From: Pinus tabuliformis
Lineage: Eukaryota > Streptophyta > Pinopsida > Pinales > Pinaceae
Direction of reading: 5' to 3'
Assembly: GCA_031772625.1 (NCBI GenBank)
Contig: CM062816.1
Coordinates: 1,666,575,385 to 1,666,639,384 of the forward strand
Length of the DNA stretch: 64,000 bases
Shown: positions 25,039 through 37,299 of the stretch, one piece after another
Layout: each line of letters begins with the position of its first letter
Position numbering within the stretch: the stretch's first letter is position 1
Notes under the pieces: generated by a model
Told to the model about the DNA's origin: nothing
Seen by the model: only the letters and a program-made list of their open reading frames with translations
The model's database searches: none
Made by a program: the position numbers and the translations under genes

Positions 25039-25728
25039 TCTAATTACAAATGTGTCAATAGCTTAACATCATACCAATTATTACAAATGATGGAAACTTG
25101 TTCTATTTGAATGATCACATAAATTTGAACAAGGTCACCATTTTTGTAAACCCTTGAGAAAATTAAATCAATCAATATTGATTATTAGTCCAATAGTTTT
25201 CTTGTATACTGCCTTCCATTGTCAAAATTCAAACAAACTTAGTACGTATTATGCACAAACAAATTTGCAGTCTTTTTCCATAGATATTTTAGAGTTCTTC
25301 TTGCTACAGTTTGTGGTTCCTTGATTCTTTTGAGGCTTCACAAATAGATCTCAAAAATAGATTATTGTCTTTTCTTTTAGCAATGTAAATCTCAAATACT
25401 TCGACCTATCTATGATCATTTGGTTCATCTGAGATGGAATTAAACTTTAAACCATGGGTTTAGTCCTTGATAAAACATTCTAAGGAAAACTCGAGTTTTT
25501 CATCACCCTACAACCAGTTTTTCAGGCCCTTTTCACCTTTCTAAATTTAAGACTGAGACCTTTTGGCGCTCTGAGAATTTTGATGATTTTAGAGCCCTTA
25601 TTTAGGGTTTTCAAGATAAACACAGATTGGATTACTTCTAGGGAAAAGTTCATACAGAGATTAGTGACTGTGGATTCTTTTTCCCTTCAAAACAAGCTTA
25701 ACGTGGATAGGTTTCTCTTATACCATAG
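25039..25728 (-). other. 5' interior of copia element E
   Basis: Sequence between the G insertion and the E primer site. No Gag motif could be read in the - frames. A + frame at 25,580-25,762 overlaps the primer site and is not a gene. Confidence 0.45.
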
Positions 25729-25740
25729 TTCTAATACCAT
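25729..25740 (-). other. tRNA primer binding site of element E
   Basis: The - strand reads ATGGTATTAGAA, directly after the LTR end, followed by CTATGG. It is close to the copia-type ATGGTATCAGAGC. It fixes the - orientation of E. Confidence 0.65.
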
Positions 25741-26275
25741 TGATTTTTCAAGGATATCCTAAGATGATAATAACTTCTTATGTTTTCTTAATTTAATATT
25801 TATTTCATTCACATTCATCATAGAATAATTACACAGAATATCTAAACAAAATTCCAGTGGGATCATAAAGAGACAACCAAACAAGAGACACAAGAGTTTA
25901 CCCTGGGAACACTCACATGGGGAAAGCCCAACAAAATATTCTTAAAGAAATCATCAAGTTCAATAGAGATACATCAAGTCAAACATAAAGTCAAACACAA
26001 CCCTTAGTCACACCTAGTCATACTTCCCTTTCGACAAGTGAATGTGATGTCTAAATGATTCAACCTAGTTTGCTCAAAATTCAGCCACCTATCTGCCTCA
26101 GAATTTGTCCTATTCTTTCTACCTTAGGAATTAGGCCTTCTACCTAAGAAATTAGGTCTTCTCATTAACTTGATTTGCCATAGAGAAGAAGTATGTCTAG
26201 GACCTAAATCTTCCATAGAGAATTTACTTCACACAAATAGATTAAGAGTGATCCAAAATGTGTCTCGGATAGGTA
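25741..26275 (-). repeat. Truncated 5' LTR of element E
   Basis: Matches 4,365-~4,900 (first ~530 of 847 bp counted from the low end). Similarity stops between 26,265 and 26,282. The remaining ~310 bp, with the TATA box, are missing and were not found elsewhere in the window. Confidence 0.75.
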
Positions 26276-26621
26276 TGTGATGTAGGAATAGTGTGTAATT
26301 GGTGTGATAATATGGATGATAAAGAGAACAATTTTTTTTAGAAAATGAATTACAGTAAATATTTGTGGAAGCAATAATGTCGAAGAATAATCATATTATT
26401 TCTTGTCGTAGTTTCAATCAAACAGATGATTTCTTGGCCAGTTTCAAAGTCATATTATTGAGGGAGTGGAAGAAATCGTTATTTTTCAAAGTTCGATTCA
26501 AATTTTGCGTGTTACAAAGAAATTTTCTCAAGTAAGGTAATGGGAAGCAAAAGTATTACTACTTTAGTCAAGAAATATTATGTGCAGGACATTAACGAAA
26601 TACTTAACGACGTAATATTGA
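26276..26621. other. Sequence between E and J, not identified
   Basis: About 345 bp without a recognisable frame. Its last ~50 bp (TATTATGTGCAGGACATTAACG) resemble the sequence just beyond the J 3' LTR (TATTTTGTGCAGGACCTTAACG at 36,812-36,833). Confidence 0.5.
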
Positions 26622-27865
26622 TGTGACATCCTCATAACTTTAAGTTATTTTATGGATATTTTTTTAGTTTTACTATTACGGTTGAGTAAAACGGATAAAC
26701 AAGTTGGTTTTGTGGTGCTATTAATTTTCAGTTTAATTAGGTAAATTTTTAGAAATATTAATACTATCTCTATATAAGGTGTAAATAATCACTGATCAAC
26801 CTTAGTAACTCTCTTTTCACCTGACAGTTATCAGTTAAGAAGCAGTTATTCCTTACTTGCCTTTCTCTTACAAGAGGGAAGAGAGAAGGAGGAAGGGTGG
26901 AAATAGAAGAAATAAAGAATTCCTTGTGCTGAACAGAGTTTCAATGGGAAAAACCCTTGAGAGAGACTTCCCTGGATGAAGAAACATTCATTTTGCAGGC
27001 TGGACCTAGAGTCCTAAGGCCAGAGCAATAGAACTGTTGTCTTGAAGAAAACTGATTGGAGGGATAAACAAGAGCTTGGGGGGAGAATATTAGACGTAAT
27101 TGCCAGATTCTCATTGGAAGGGTGGAGAGGTTCATCTAACAGTGAATGAGACTTTCAATGGAAGATTATTGTATATGCATGTCTGTGTTTATAATTTGCT
27201 ATCTGAAGGAAATTGGGCATATAAATAAGAATGTAAACTTGCTAATATTGTCTACGTAGAAAATGAATTTAAATGGAACTCGTGATTGCATGTTTCTCTA
27301 TTTTCATCTGTAGCATGAAGTGAATGGAACGAGAAAGATAGCCTTGAATTGTAGACTATCATTGTGATGCATGTACTTATGAATAGTTAATATGGGTATC
27401 TAGTTTGTAGTAATGCCTACAGGTTACTATATTCCAGCATAAAGATCAAAAGGTGTAGGACGATACAACCTCTGCTGCTTGAGCATGATAACTATGTTTA
27501 CCAAATCAAGAATCTGTGCATGAGTAAAACTATTCAACCAAATGAGTTATGAAATAACCCTTTGCTAAAAAAAAAGAAAAAAAACAAGATATATAAACAA
27601 GAAGTTTTATGAGTGAATTCGGTTACACTGCCATTTCAAGGAAGAAATGTAGAATAAGTTCTACCTACAGACTGGTAGTAGGTATAATCCATCACTGTGT
27701 ATTAAATTGAAAACCTGCACATCAATATTATTCCATTCAAAAGAATATGTTGAATTTATTAGTGAAGAACCAGAGTTCTAATCACATATCCTAGGAAGTC
27801 AAACGATGTTGTTAATAAGTAACCATTAAGAACTATGTATTCACATAATATTTCTTCAAGAAAAT

Positions 27866-27955
<90 letters not shown>

Positions 27956-29616
27956 GTGGGTAGCCGCGGGGGCTTCCAGCTAGCAGACAGACATTCATTG
28001 CAAGAACTACTAAATGTTAATCCTTCTCAAAACCTAGAATTAATAGCGAAACTGGTACATTATAAATAAATTAGTTATAGAAACTAAACAAGGAAATTTA
28101 TACATGAAAGCAAGGATACGAATGATTTAAGGGTGTTTTCCATATTGGTTTCATCGGCCAGTCTTGGGGTGGACACCAAGGAATGACATTCTGATAGAAC
28201 AGGATTAACTTGGTTGAAAGGATTGTAATTAACCAACGCGAATACCAGACATAAACATAGTGATTAAAGGACAACATATTTCACAAATCATAATTTCATA
28301 TCAGAAAAGAAACCATATCCTTTAATCGCTAAACAAAAAGGTAAAACAGAGGAATTGCATAAATGGACACTTAATAATCCCAGATAGAAAAAACTGTATA
28401 TACAACAAAGATGACATGAAAGAAATTTGACTGGAAGGTTGGTCCTCTAATCTATTACGAAACAGTAGCCTCTTCTAGAGTTCAACTTAATATAGACAAG
28501 GGTATGGTAGCCTAAAAATAAACCCTAAATAGAAACCCTCATGTAGCTGCTTAAATTTTAACTCAAAATTTGTCTGAGACTTACCAAGCGGAAGGAAGGC
28601 CCTCATACCCATGTGAATTTTTGTGAGGAAATTCGGGTCTTCCGATAGCCTGGCACCCACATCCAATCTGTAGTAGGCTAAGGCCCTCTTGCATGAGAGT
28701 ACTATAATAGGTTAAAAATGTGTGGTGAAATAGATTAACTATCACAAATAAAGATAATCCTTATACATTTAACATTTTACCAGATGGGAGGTGGGGATAA
28801 CGGTGGTTCTCAGCAACATGAGTTATGGGAATAGCTGTAGTCACGGTACCTGCAAAAAGGAACCCTTAGTAAACCCTCGGCAAAGGAAATACAAAAGATC
28901 TGCTATCAATCTAGAACTGAAACAAAAGGAAAACGACCCAATTCCTTGCATGACATATTTACCTGTATAGAATGAGTGGCCACAAAGTGGCAGTGTGTAG
29001 CTCACGGCCAGAATAGATGGTAATTTTTGAGTTCTGGGCAAATCTTCCACGACGCGTAACAGGTGTAGTGAATACTGTCTAAGGAAGAATATCACCAACC
29101 TAACGAGGGTTTCATAGAATGCAGCTCCAAGAACTAGACCAAGCCAAATGACCGAAGCATAGGGACAGAGTATCAGGTCGTTAACATAGCACCTCGGGTT
29201 CTGGTGGACCATCGGATCCAACGCTTCGATCAGATGGTATCACCAACTACAGATGGCATCCGATTGAGAAGGGACCATGCAGATGGCGGCCATTTAACTG
29301 CAGGCTAGCCGGACAAGGTCTAGAAGTATTAATGCTTGCGCTACATATACAATGAATGCTAACCTAAGAACTTTAGTACCATGTACAAATATGTCAGTCT
29401 AAAATGTTACATGTGTAATATAAACGAGACGGAGTATGACATAAATCTGTGAATTGATTATACTCACACTTTCGCAGTTATGATGTCCACTTTTCTATTA
29501 ATTGTATTATTGTATTTTGATTCATAATAATGAATTCTATCATCGGATCATGGTAAAACAATTTTTTTTTGTTATAATTATATATGCACATTATTAATTA
29601 ATGAGTAGGTGTTACA
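26622..29616 (+). repeat. 5' LTR of J (2,995 bp)
   Basis: TGTGACATCC to GGTGTTACA. Aligns with 34,514-36,780 and with 57,809-60,728. It contains a TA microsatellite at 27,869-27,953 and a ~685-bp block (about 28,140-28,810) that is absent from the 3' LTR but present in the third copy. Inner frames (28,841-29,221 -, 26,941-27,135 -) recur in LTR copies with stops, and are not genes. Confidence 0.92.
27869..27953. repeat. (TA)n microsatellite in the J 5' LTR
   Basis: About 85 bp of uninterrupted AT dinucleotides. The other two LTR copies have only ATATATA at this place, so it expanded after duplication. Confidence 0.97.
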
Positions 29617-29618
29617 AT

Positions 29619-29631
29619 TGGTATCAGAGCC
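29619..29631 (+). other. tRNA primer binding site of J
   Basis: TGGTATCAGAGCC, two bases after the LTR. Exact match to the 3' end complement of plant initiator tRNA-Met. Confidence 0.92.
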
Positions 29632-29850
29632 TTCAGGTTACTACACTGAGGCCTGAATGAATGATCTTAGAAATAACAAAATAGTTATGATGCACAGAGG
29701 AGCAGCGAACGCAACAGGAGACAAGGAGTAGGATCCACCCCTTCCAGTGGAACTGCAGGGTGTAACCCAGAAGTATGGGTATAGCTGGGAGAAGCAAATG
29801 CAAGTACCAATGTTTCTTTATTAGAAACGGTACAGTAGTTATGAACATAG

Positions 29851-30870
29851 ATGCATAGTCTGCAAGCTGATAACGAAAGATTACGTTTGGAACAAGAAAA
29901 GATTATGAAAAGTCTATCAGATAGACAGAATCAGAGGAATCCAAACCCCAGTCAAGGAGAAGAGAACATGACAGAATCTCGCAGACAACAAGAGGAATGT
30001 CCGGAGTCTAAAGGGGGACAAACCAATAATGAGGAAGAATCGGATAACATCTCCAGTAAAAAGGGATTAAAAAGGCAGAAGACAAAACTTCAAGGAGAGT
30101 TCAAAAATATCAAACCATCGATCTGTAATGATGAGGTAGAAGAAGCGGCGAAGACCTGGTTAATTAGTATGAATAAATATTTCCAAATATATGAATATGA
30201 TGAAAATTTGAGGTCAAGGTTAGAAATTTATCAGTTATAAGGAAAGACCACCCTGAGGCAGGAAGAAATCAAAACAGTTAAAGAAATTAATGAGTAGGAG
30301 GTCACCTGGGAACAATTTCAAAGGCATTTCAAGGATAGATATTTGACTAAGTGATTCTACGACGATAAAGCAAAAGAGTTTCATGACTTGAAACTAAGAC
30401 AACAAACTATGGATGAATTTATAACCAAGTTCACCTCACTATTAAGATATATTCCCTACATTCGTGAAGAAAGGCTAAAGTCCAGTGCTTTATCAACAAC
30501 TTACCTGCCTTCATGAAGGAGAAATTGGAGTTTGATAATCCAAAAATGATGGATGAAGCAGTCTGAAAATCTCGGATCTACTAACAACAAATCAAACAGA
30601 AGGGTGAAGTTAATAAAAGTTGGCCAAGTGAGAAAGGGCAATTTTTTTTTACAAATAATAACAACATGAAGAATACATATACTAGATATCCAGGATGAAA
30701 GGGACCAAATGGATCTACTAACAAAAATCAGCAGAGGTACAAACCTCAGAATGAAATAAAACAAAATGAAGCGTCAAGTAAGTTGGAAACTAGTCAAATT
30801 CCCAAACCTCCTTTGCAGTGCTGGGGCTCTGAGGAACCCCATTACTACAAGAATTGTCCTCATAGAGGGA
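29851..30870 (+). pseudogene. Gag of Ty3/gypsy element J
   Basis: Capsid/nucleocapsid protein remnant. After a coiled-coil N-part (LQADNERLRLEQEKIMKSL) comes the retrotransposon Gag core: AKTWLISMNKYFQIYEYDEN, then SRLEIYQL before a stop at 30,238, TWEQFQRHFKDRYLT, and LKLRQQTMDEFITKFTSLL near 30,390. A frameshift near 30,480 and stops follow. The zinc knuckle near 30,815 reads CWGSEEPHYYKNC: the second Cys is Ser, so zinc binding is lost. First ATG used is 29,851; an earlier start is possible. Confidence 0.8.
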
Positions 30871-30984
30871 GAGCGGAACCTGTTGTAAATGTTCATGAAG
30901 CTTCTATTGTCGGTGATATGGCATGGAGCATACCCGAGATTAACACAGCATTGGAAGATCGCCAAGCATATTATTAATCCTCGA

Positions 30985-31610
30985 TGGTGGAACTAAAAGG
31001 TAAAATATCTAATCATCCTATTTCCATTTTAATAGATCTAGGTGCTAGCTTGAGCTATGTCAGTCCTAGAATAGTTGATGTATGCCACCTAAAAGGTTTT
31101 TAAGAAAATCGTGGCTAGTTCAACTAGCCACAGGTGCTAAAAGAAGAGTTAGTGCAAAAATAGAGGACTGTGAAATAAAACTGGTAGGACAACAGATTAA
31201 GATAGATTTAAATATACTACCATTAGGTTCCTATGATGTCCTGATAGGCATGGACTGGTTGGAATGACAGTGGGCCTTAGTAAACTGTAAGGATAAGACC
31301 ATTGATTTTCTGTCAAATGATGGTACCAGAATATAAATTCAGGGTGTTAAAAGAGAAGTCAAGTTATGACCTGTTACAACCCACCAGCCAACAATATGTA
31401 TGGGTAAAGGTTGTCAAATATATGCGGTTCAAGTGGGGTATACAAACTCCAAAGATAAAATGTCAGTCTTGGAGAAACTACCAGTAATCCAAGAATTTAA
31501 GGACGTCTTTCCAGAAGATATCCTTGGACTACCACCCAAGAGGAACCTTGATTTTACCATAGAATTGGTCCCTAGAGCTACCCCAGTTTCCAAAGATCCC
31601 TACAGATGAG
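30985..31610 (+). pseudogene. Aspartic protease and linker of J
   Basis: The frame near 31,020 reads ISILIDLGASLSYVSP, the retropepsin active site, with the catalytic Asp-Thr/Ser-Gly changed to Asp-Leu-Gly. After a frameshift comes YDVLIGMDWL at 31,230-31,262, the usual second landmark, then a stop. The linker to RT (VIQEFKDVFPEDILGLPPKR) follows at 31,490-31,545. Non-functional. Confidence 0.8.
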
Positions 31611-31639
31611 TGTTCCTAAGTTAACCGAACTAAAAATAT

Positions 31640-32924
31640 AGCTCTAGGAGCTGTTAGATTAAGGGTATATCTGACCCAGTGTATCACCTTGGGGAGCCCC
31701 ATTTTGTTTGTAAGGAAGAAGGATGGTACTTTGCGTTTATGCATAGATTTTAGAAAATTGAACAAGTTAACCATTAAGAATAAGTATCCCTTACCTCGAA
31801 TTGATGACCTCTTTGATCAAGTTAAAGGAGCGGTGGTATTTTCAAAAATTGATTTAAGATCAGGATATCATCAGATTCAAATTAAAGATGAAGACATATA
31901 CAAGATTGCATTTAGAACACGCTATGGCCATTACGAGTTTGTAGTCCTACCATTCGGACTCACTAATGCTCCAGCAACATTCATGAGTATGATGAATGGA
32001 ATTTTCCATCCTTACCTGGATAAATTCATTCTTATATTTATTGATGACATTCTGGTGTACTCTAGAAGTATTGAGGAACATAAAGAACACCTTCGGATAG
32101 TGTTACAAACTTTAAGAGAAAACCAACTCTTCGCCAAATTCAGCAAGTGTGATTTCTTTAAGGATCATTTTCAATATCTAGGACATGTCATATCCTCTGA
32201 TGGTATAGCTGTTGATCTAGAGAAAATTAAGACCATCATGAACTGGCCTGTCCCAACCAATGTGGTGGACATACGCTCCTTTATGGGTCTTGCTGGTTAT
32301 TATAGGAGATTTATAAGGGGGTTTTCTAAAGTCACTTATCCAATTACCTCCTTACAGAAAAAGGGAATAGCTTTCAAATGGTCTAAATACTGTCAAGAAA
32401 GTTTTGAAAAGTTAAAGCAATTACTTACCACAGCTCTGGTATTAAAGATTGCAGATCCTAAAGAAGATTTTATAGTCTGCACAGATGCGTGCAAAGAAGG
32501 TGTAGGTGGAGTTTTAATGCAGAATGACAAGGTCATTGCTTATGAATCTCGTAAGTTAAAAGAGAATGAACATAAATATTCTGCTTACGATTTGGAGCTA
32601 ACTGTTGTGGTTCACGCCTTAAAGGTATGGCGGCACTATTTATTGGGGAAAAGATTTTTGCTCAAAACAGACCACAACAGCTTAACTAGTTTCTTTAATC
32701 AGCCTACCTTGAATGCGCGCCAAGCTCAGTGGACTGCATTCTTAAGTGAATTTGATTTTGAAATCAAAAATTTGAAGGGAAAAGAAAATAGGGTGGCAGA
32801 TGCATTAGGTAAGAAGCTACACCATATCTATGAGATTTCATTTAGTCAAGTTGAATTCATTTTTTTTTATCAACTAAAAGAAGCAACTCAAAACGACCTT
32901 AAATACAGCTACCTTTGGCAGTAA
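31640..32924 (+). pseudogene. Reverse transcriptase-RNase H of J
   Basis: Copies element RNA to DNA and degrades the template. Open from 31,689 to 32,924 (411 residues), but that start is TTG, not a real initiation codon. Upstream residues PSVSPWGAP are in another frame, so a 1-base frameshift lies in the C run near 31,697. RT motifs: [11 protein letters not shown] (16-26), [13 protein letters not shown] (51-63), [12 protein letters not shown] (87-98) and the active site FIDDILVYS (117-125). RNase H starts near residue 262 with [16 protein letters not shown], later [10 protein letters not shown] and LLKTDHNSL. The end ([11 protein letters not shown]) is reached and the frame stops in the linker to integrase. 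The catalytic residues are kept. Family assignment to Ty3/gypsy chromoviruses is firm. Confidence 0.92.
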
Positions 32925-32989
32925 GTAAAATCTGTACAAAATTTGGCGAAGCAGAGAGAGTATAGTATTAACTCTGAAAATTTATTGAT

Positions 32990-33985
32990 GTTCAGAAATC
33001 ATATTTATGTTCCTAATCTACTGTCATTAAAACAAATCATGTTAGATGAATTTCATAGAAGTCCCTATGCTGCTCACCCAGGCTATTGAAATCTTTTCTC
33101 CTCTATCAAGAAAAACTATTATTGGCCTGGTATGAGAAAGGACATTTCTGAGTATTTAGCCAAATGTATGGAATGTGAGCAAGTCAAAGCTGAGCACCAA
33201 CACCTTGCTGGGTTACTGCATCCTTTACCTATCCCTGAATGGAAATGGGATACAATAACTTTAGATTTTATAACTGGACTACCTCAGTCTAAAAGACAAA
33301 ATGACTTAATTATGGTTGTGGTAGAGAAACTAAGCAAGAGATCTCATTTTATACCTATCAAGTCCACGTACCAAACAACCCAAATACAGATATATTTATG
33401 AAGGAGATTTTCTGACTGCATGGTATGCCTCGAGTCATAATATCTGATCGGGATGTTAAGTTCAACTCTTCTTTTTGGAAAGCATTGTTCACTAGGCTAG
33501 GTACACAAATCCACTTTAGAACAACTTCTCACCCCCAAGCCAATGGGAAAACCGAATGAGTGAATCAAGTGGTAGAGGACATGTTGTGCATGTATGTGAT
33601 GCAACAACGTGGAAAATGGAAAGAGTATCTAAATTTGGTAGAATTTTCTTACATTGACAATGGTTATCATGAATCACTTAAAATGAATCCTTTTGAAGTA
33701 CTCTATGGAAGGAAATGTACCATCCCTGCAAATTGGAATAGTCCTAAGAACAAGATGATATTGGGATCGGATATGCTGGAGGAAATGGAAAGAACCATGA
33801 AAAAGGTTCAACAAAACTTGAAGGCCGCTCAAGACAAGCAAAAATCGTACGCTGATAAAAAGAGAACCTACCGGATGTTCTAGGTAGGAGACCATGTGTA
33901 TGTGTGAATTAAACCTAAGAGAAGCACATTGAGATGGGGAAAATGTGTCAAGTTGGCCCCTCGGTTTTCTAGCCCTTTCCAAATT
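32990..33985 (+). pseudogene. Integrase of J
   Basis: Inserts element DNA. Zinc-binding HHCC part: LDEFHRSPYAAHPGY (stop follows), then YYWPGMRKDI and CMECEQVKAEHQ. Core: ITLDFITGLPQSKRQND contains the first Asp at about 33,266. The second Asp is in SDRDVKFNSSFW after a frameshift near 33,400. The third-residue region is followed by a stop at 33,557. C-terminal: FEVLYGRKCTIPANW (33,690-33,735) and the GPY/F-like end near 33,890-34,010. Stops and frameshifts make it dead. Confidence 0.85.
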
Positions 33986-34121
33986 CTAGACAGAATAGGG
34001 CCAATGGCCTATTAATTAGCCCTACCCAGTGACAATCAGGTTCATAATGTATTCCATGTTTCCCTTTTAAAGAAATATGTGTATGACCCTAGACATATCA
34101 TAAACTGAGAAGAACTTCAGG

Positions 34122-34123
<2 letters not shown>

Positions 34124-34198
<75 letters not shown>

Positions 34199-34209
34199 TA
34201 TATATATAA
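34124..34209. repeat. (TA)n microsatellite inside J
   Basis: About 85 bp of TA between integrase and the chromodomain-like tail. In the second copy (57,480-57,502) the same place has only about 22 bp, so it expanded independently. Confidence 0.97.
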
Positions 34210-34284
34210 CACAAAAAAATCTATTTACTTTGGGATATAGTGCTTATGTGCATGTCAGTTATATAACAGTTGTGTTTATGGCAG

Positions 34285-34473
34285 GTTGAACGAGAAGGAG
34301 AATTCTTAATCGAACCCCTGTGCATACTCAATCAGAGAGAAGTAACATTGCAGAGGTGAGCTATCATCCAGGTTAAAGTGCAATGGAAGCACTTCAGCCC
34401 AAAAGAAGCCACTTGGGAGGATAAAGACTTTATGCAGGAGGAAATCCTGGATTATTTTAGGAGCAGATAGAAG
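34285..34473 (+). pseudogene. Chromodomain-like C-terminal tail of J integrase
   Basis: In chromoviruses this domain is thought to steer integration to chromatin marks. The frame reads VEREGEFLIEPL, a stop at 34,360, then VKVQWKHFSPKEATWEDKDF, the chromodomain core (hydrophobic-Lys/Gln-Trp and ATWE), ending at 34,471. The same tail is at 57,580-57,775, also with defects. Identifies J as a chromovirus. Confidence 0.75.
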
Positions 34474-34500
34474 AATGAACACCGTGGACGGTGTTCCGTT

Positions 34501-34513
34501 AAGGATGGAAAGA
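34501..34513 (+). other. Polypurine tract of J
   Basis: AAGGATGGAAAGA directly before TGTGACATCC. In the second copy the same site reads AAGGGGGGGAAGA (57,796-57,808), a better tract, so this one has decayed. Confidence 0.75.
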
Positions 34514-36780
34514 TGTGACATCCTCGGACCTTTAAGTTATTTTATGGATATTTTCTCGTTTTTACTATTACAGTTGATTAAAATGGATAAACACGCTGGT
34601 TTTGTGGTGTTAGTAATTTTGAGTTTAATTAAGTAAAGTTTTAGAAATATTAACACTGTCTCTATGAAAGGTCTAAAGAATTAGTGATGAACCTCATTAA
34701 CTCTCTTTTCACCCGACAATTATCAGTTAAGAAGCAATTATTCCTTACCTGCCTTTCTCTTACAAGAGGGAAGAGAGAAGGAGGAAGGGGGGAGAGAGAA
34801 GAAAGAAAGGATTCCTTGAGCTGAATGGAGTTTTAGTGGCAAAAACCCTCGAGGGAGACTTCCCTGGAGGAAGAAGCATTCATTTTGCAGGCTAGATCTG
34901 GAGTCCTCAGGCTGAAGCAATAGAACTGTTGTCTTGAAGAAAACTGATCAGAGGGATAGAGAGGATCTTGTGGGGAGAATATTGGACGTAATTGCCAAAT
35001 TCTCATTAGAAGGGTGGAGAGGTTCATCTAACAGTGAATTAGACTTTTAATGGAAGATAAGTGTATATGCATGTCTGTGTTTATAATTTGCTATCTGAAG
35101 GAACTTAGGCAGATAAATAAGAATTTAAACTTGCTAATATTGTCTGGTTAGAAAATGAATTTAAATGGCACTCATGATTGCATGTTTCTCTATTTTCATT
35201 TGTAGCATGAAGTGAATGGAACGAGAAAGATAGCCTTGAATTGCACACTGTCATTGTGATGCATGTACTTATGAATAGTTAATATAGGTATCTAGTTTGT
35301 AGTAATGCTTACAGGTTACTATATACCAACATAAAGATCAAAAGGTGTAGGATAATACAACCTCTATTGCCTGAGCATGATAACTACGTTTACCAAATCA
35401 AGAATCTGTGCATGAGTAAAATGATACAACTAAATGAGTTATGAAATAGCCCTTTGCTATATAAAAAAAATAAGAACAAATATATAAACAAGAAGTTTTA
35501 TGAGTAATTCGGTTACGTTGCCATTTCCGAGCAGAAATGTAGAATAAGTTCTACCTGCAAACTGGTATTAGGTATAATCCAACACTCTGTATTAAATTGA
35601 AAACCCGCACATCAAGATTATTCCATTCAAAAGAATATGCCAAATTTATTAGTGAAGAACAAGAGTTCTAATCACATATCCTAGAAAATCAAACGATGTT
35701 GTTAATAAGTAACCATTAAGAACTATGTATGCACATAATATTTCTTCAAGAAAATGACATATATATAATGCGGGGGCTTTAGTGAGTAGGAAGACATTCA
35801 TTGCAAGAACTACTAAATGTTAATCCTTCTCATAACCTAGAATTAATAGCGAAACTGGTACATTATAAATAAATTAGTTATAGAAACTAAACAAGGAAAT
35901 TTATACACGAAAGGAAGAAGGATACCAATGACTTAAGGGTGTTTTCTTAGCAACATGAGTTCCAGGACAGTTGTAGTCATGGTACATGCAAAAAGGAACC
36001 CTTAGTAAACCCTCAACAAAGGAAATACAAAATTTCTGTTATCAATCTACCACTAAAACAAAAGGAAAAGGACACAATTCCTCGCATGACATATTTACTT
36101 GTATAGAATGAGTGGCCATGAAGCGGCAGTGTGCAGCTCATGGCCGGAATAGTTGGTAAGTTGGAGTTCTGGGAAAACCCTCCACAATGCGTAATAGGTG
36201 TAACGAAGATTGTCTGAGGAAAAATATCACCAACCTAACCAGGGTTTCATAGAACACAACTCCAAGAACCACACCAAGCCAAATGACTGAACAATGGGGA
36301 CAGAGTACCGGGTCATTAGCATAGCACCTTGGGTTCCAGTGGTCTGTCAGATCCAACGCTTCGATCAGACGGTATCGGCGGCTACAACTAGCATCCAATT
36401 GAGAAGGGGCCTGGCAGCTGGCGACCATTCAACCCCAGGCTAGCCGGACAAGGTATAAAAGTATTAATGCGTGGGCTAGGTCTAAAAGTATTAATGCATA
36501 GGCTACATATACAACGAATGCTAACCCAAGATGTTTAATACCGTGTACAAATATGTAAGTGTAAAATGTTACATGTGTAATATAAACCAAACAGAGTATA
36601 ACATAAATCTGTGAATTGATTATACTCACACTTTCGCATTTATGATGTCCATCATTTTTCTATTAATTGTATTATTGTAGTTTGATTCATAATAATGAGT
36701 TCTACATCGATCATGGTAAAACAATTTTTTTGCTGGTTATAATTATCTATGAACATTATTATTAATGAGTAGGTGTTACA
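34514..36780 (+). repeat. 3' LTR of J with a ~685-bp internal deletion (2,267 bp)
   Basis: Collinear with 26,622-29,616 except that sequence after GGGTGTTTTC (35,937-35,946) jumps to AGCAACATGAGTT, removing the equivalent of about 28,140-28,810. Short homology (TTC/TTCTC) at the ends suggests deletion by slippage or end joining. Confidence 0.92.
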
Positions 36781-37299
36781 ACTTTATTACTATTTCTTTC
36801 ATCTATGAGATATTTTGTGCAGGACCTTAACGTAATATTTTATATGTTTCTTAAAAGTTGAAATGGGTTAATCACTGAAATTTTCTTTTTTCCATTGGAA
36901 CGTGGTTCATAAGGAAGACTCCGGCCATCCAGGATTGAAAATCTGTGTTTTTTTTAAATAAAAAGGAGAGCTGCTTATAAATAGTAAGACTGCCATCCAG
37001 AGTTTATCAACTCACACGTTACATATTACATTTCATAATTGATATATAAATTTAGCAAATTCCCATGCAATGGTAATCTGCCATCGCACAATTAAAGAAC
37101 CGAACTGCATGTGGGAAACCTATTGCACATCGATTTATCGATTGCAAATCAAATCAAATAATTAAAGTGAAAGTACTTTGAAAAAGTAAGTTGGTGTGTC
37201 CATTTTGTTTTAAAAAAGATACGAGGCGGCTATGATGTAGCATATGATTTATTCAAAATATTTGACCACACCCATGATAACCTTAAATCTGTCCTGATT

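Larger units (their letters stand above)
26622..36780 (+). mobile_element. Ty3/gypsy chromovirus J, 10.16 kb, degenerate
   Basis: 5' LTR 26,622-29,616, primer site 29,619, Gag, protease, RT-RNase H, integrase and chromodomain-like tail in the + strand order typical of Ty3/gypsy, then PPT and 3' LTR 34,514-36,780. LTR ends are TGTGACATCC...GTGTTACA. The bases next to the two ends differ (ATTGA before, ACTTT after), so no simple target duplication is visible. Every gene carries stops or frameshifts. A second, truncated copy of its 3' end lies at 57,397-60,728. Confidence 0.9.

Noticed and set aside
28841-29221. 126-codon - strand frame in the J 5' LTR
   Set aside because: Related but broken frames occur in the other LTR copies (36,138-36,428; 60,188-60,406); LTR sequence, no known domain.
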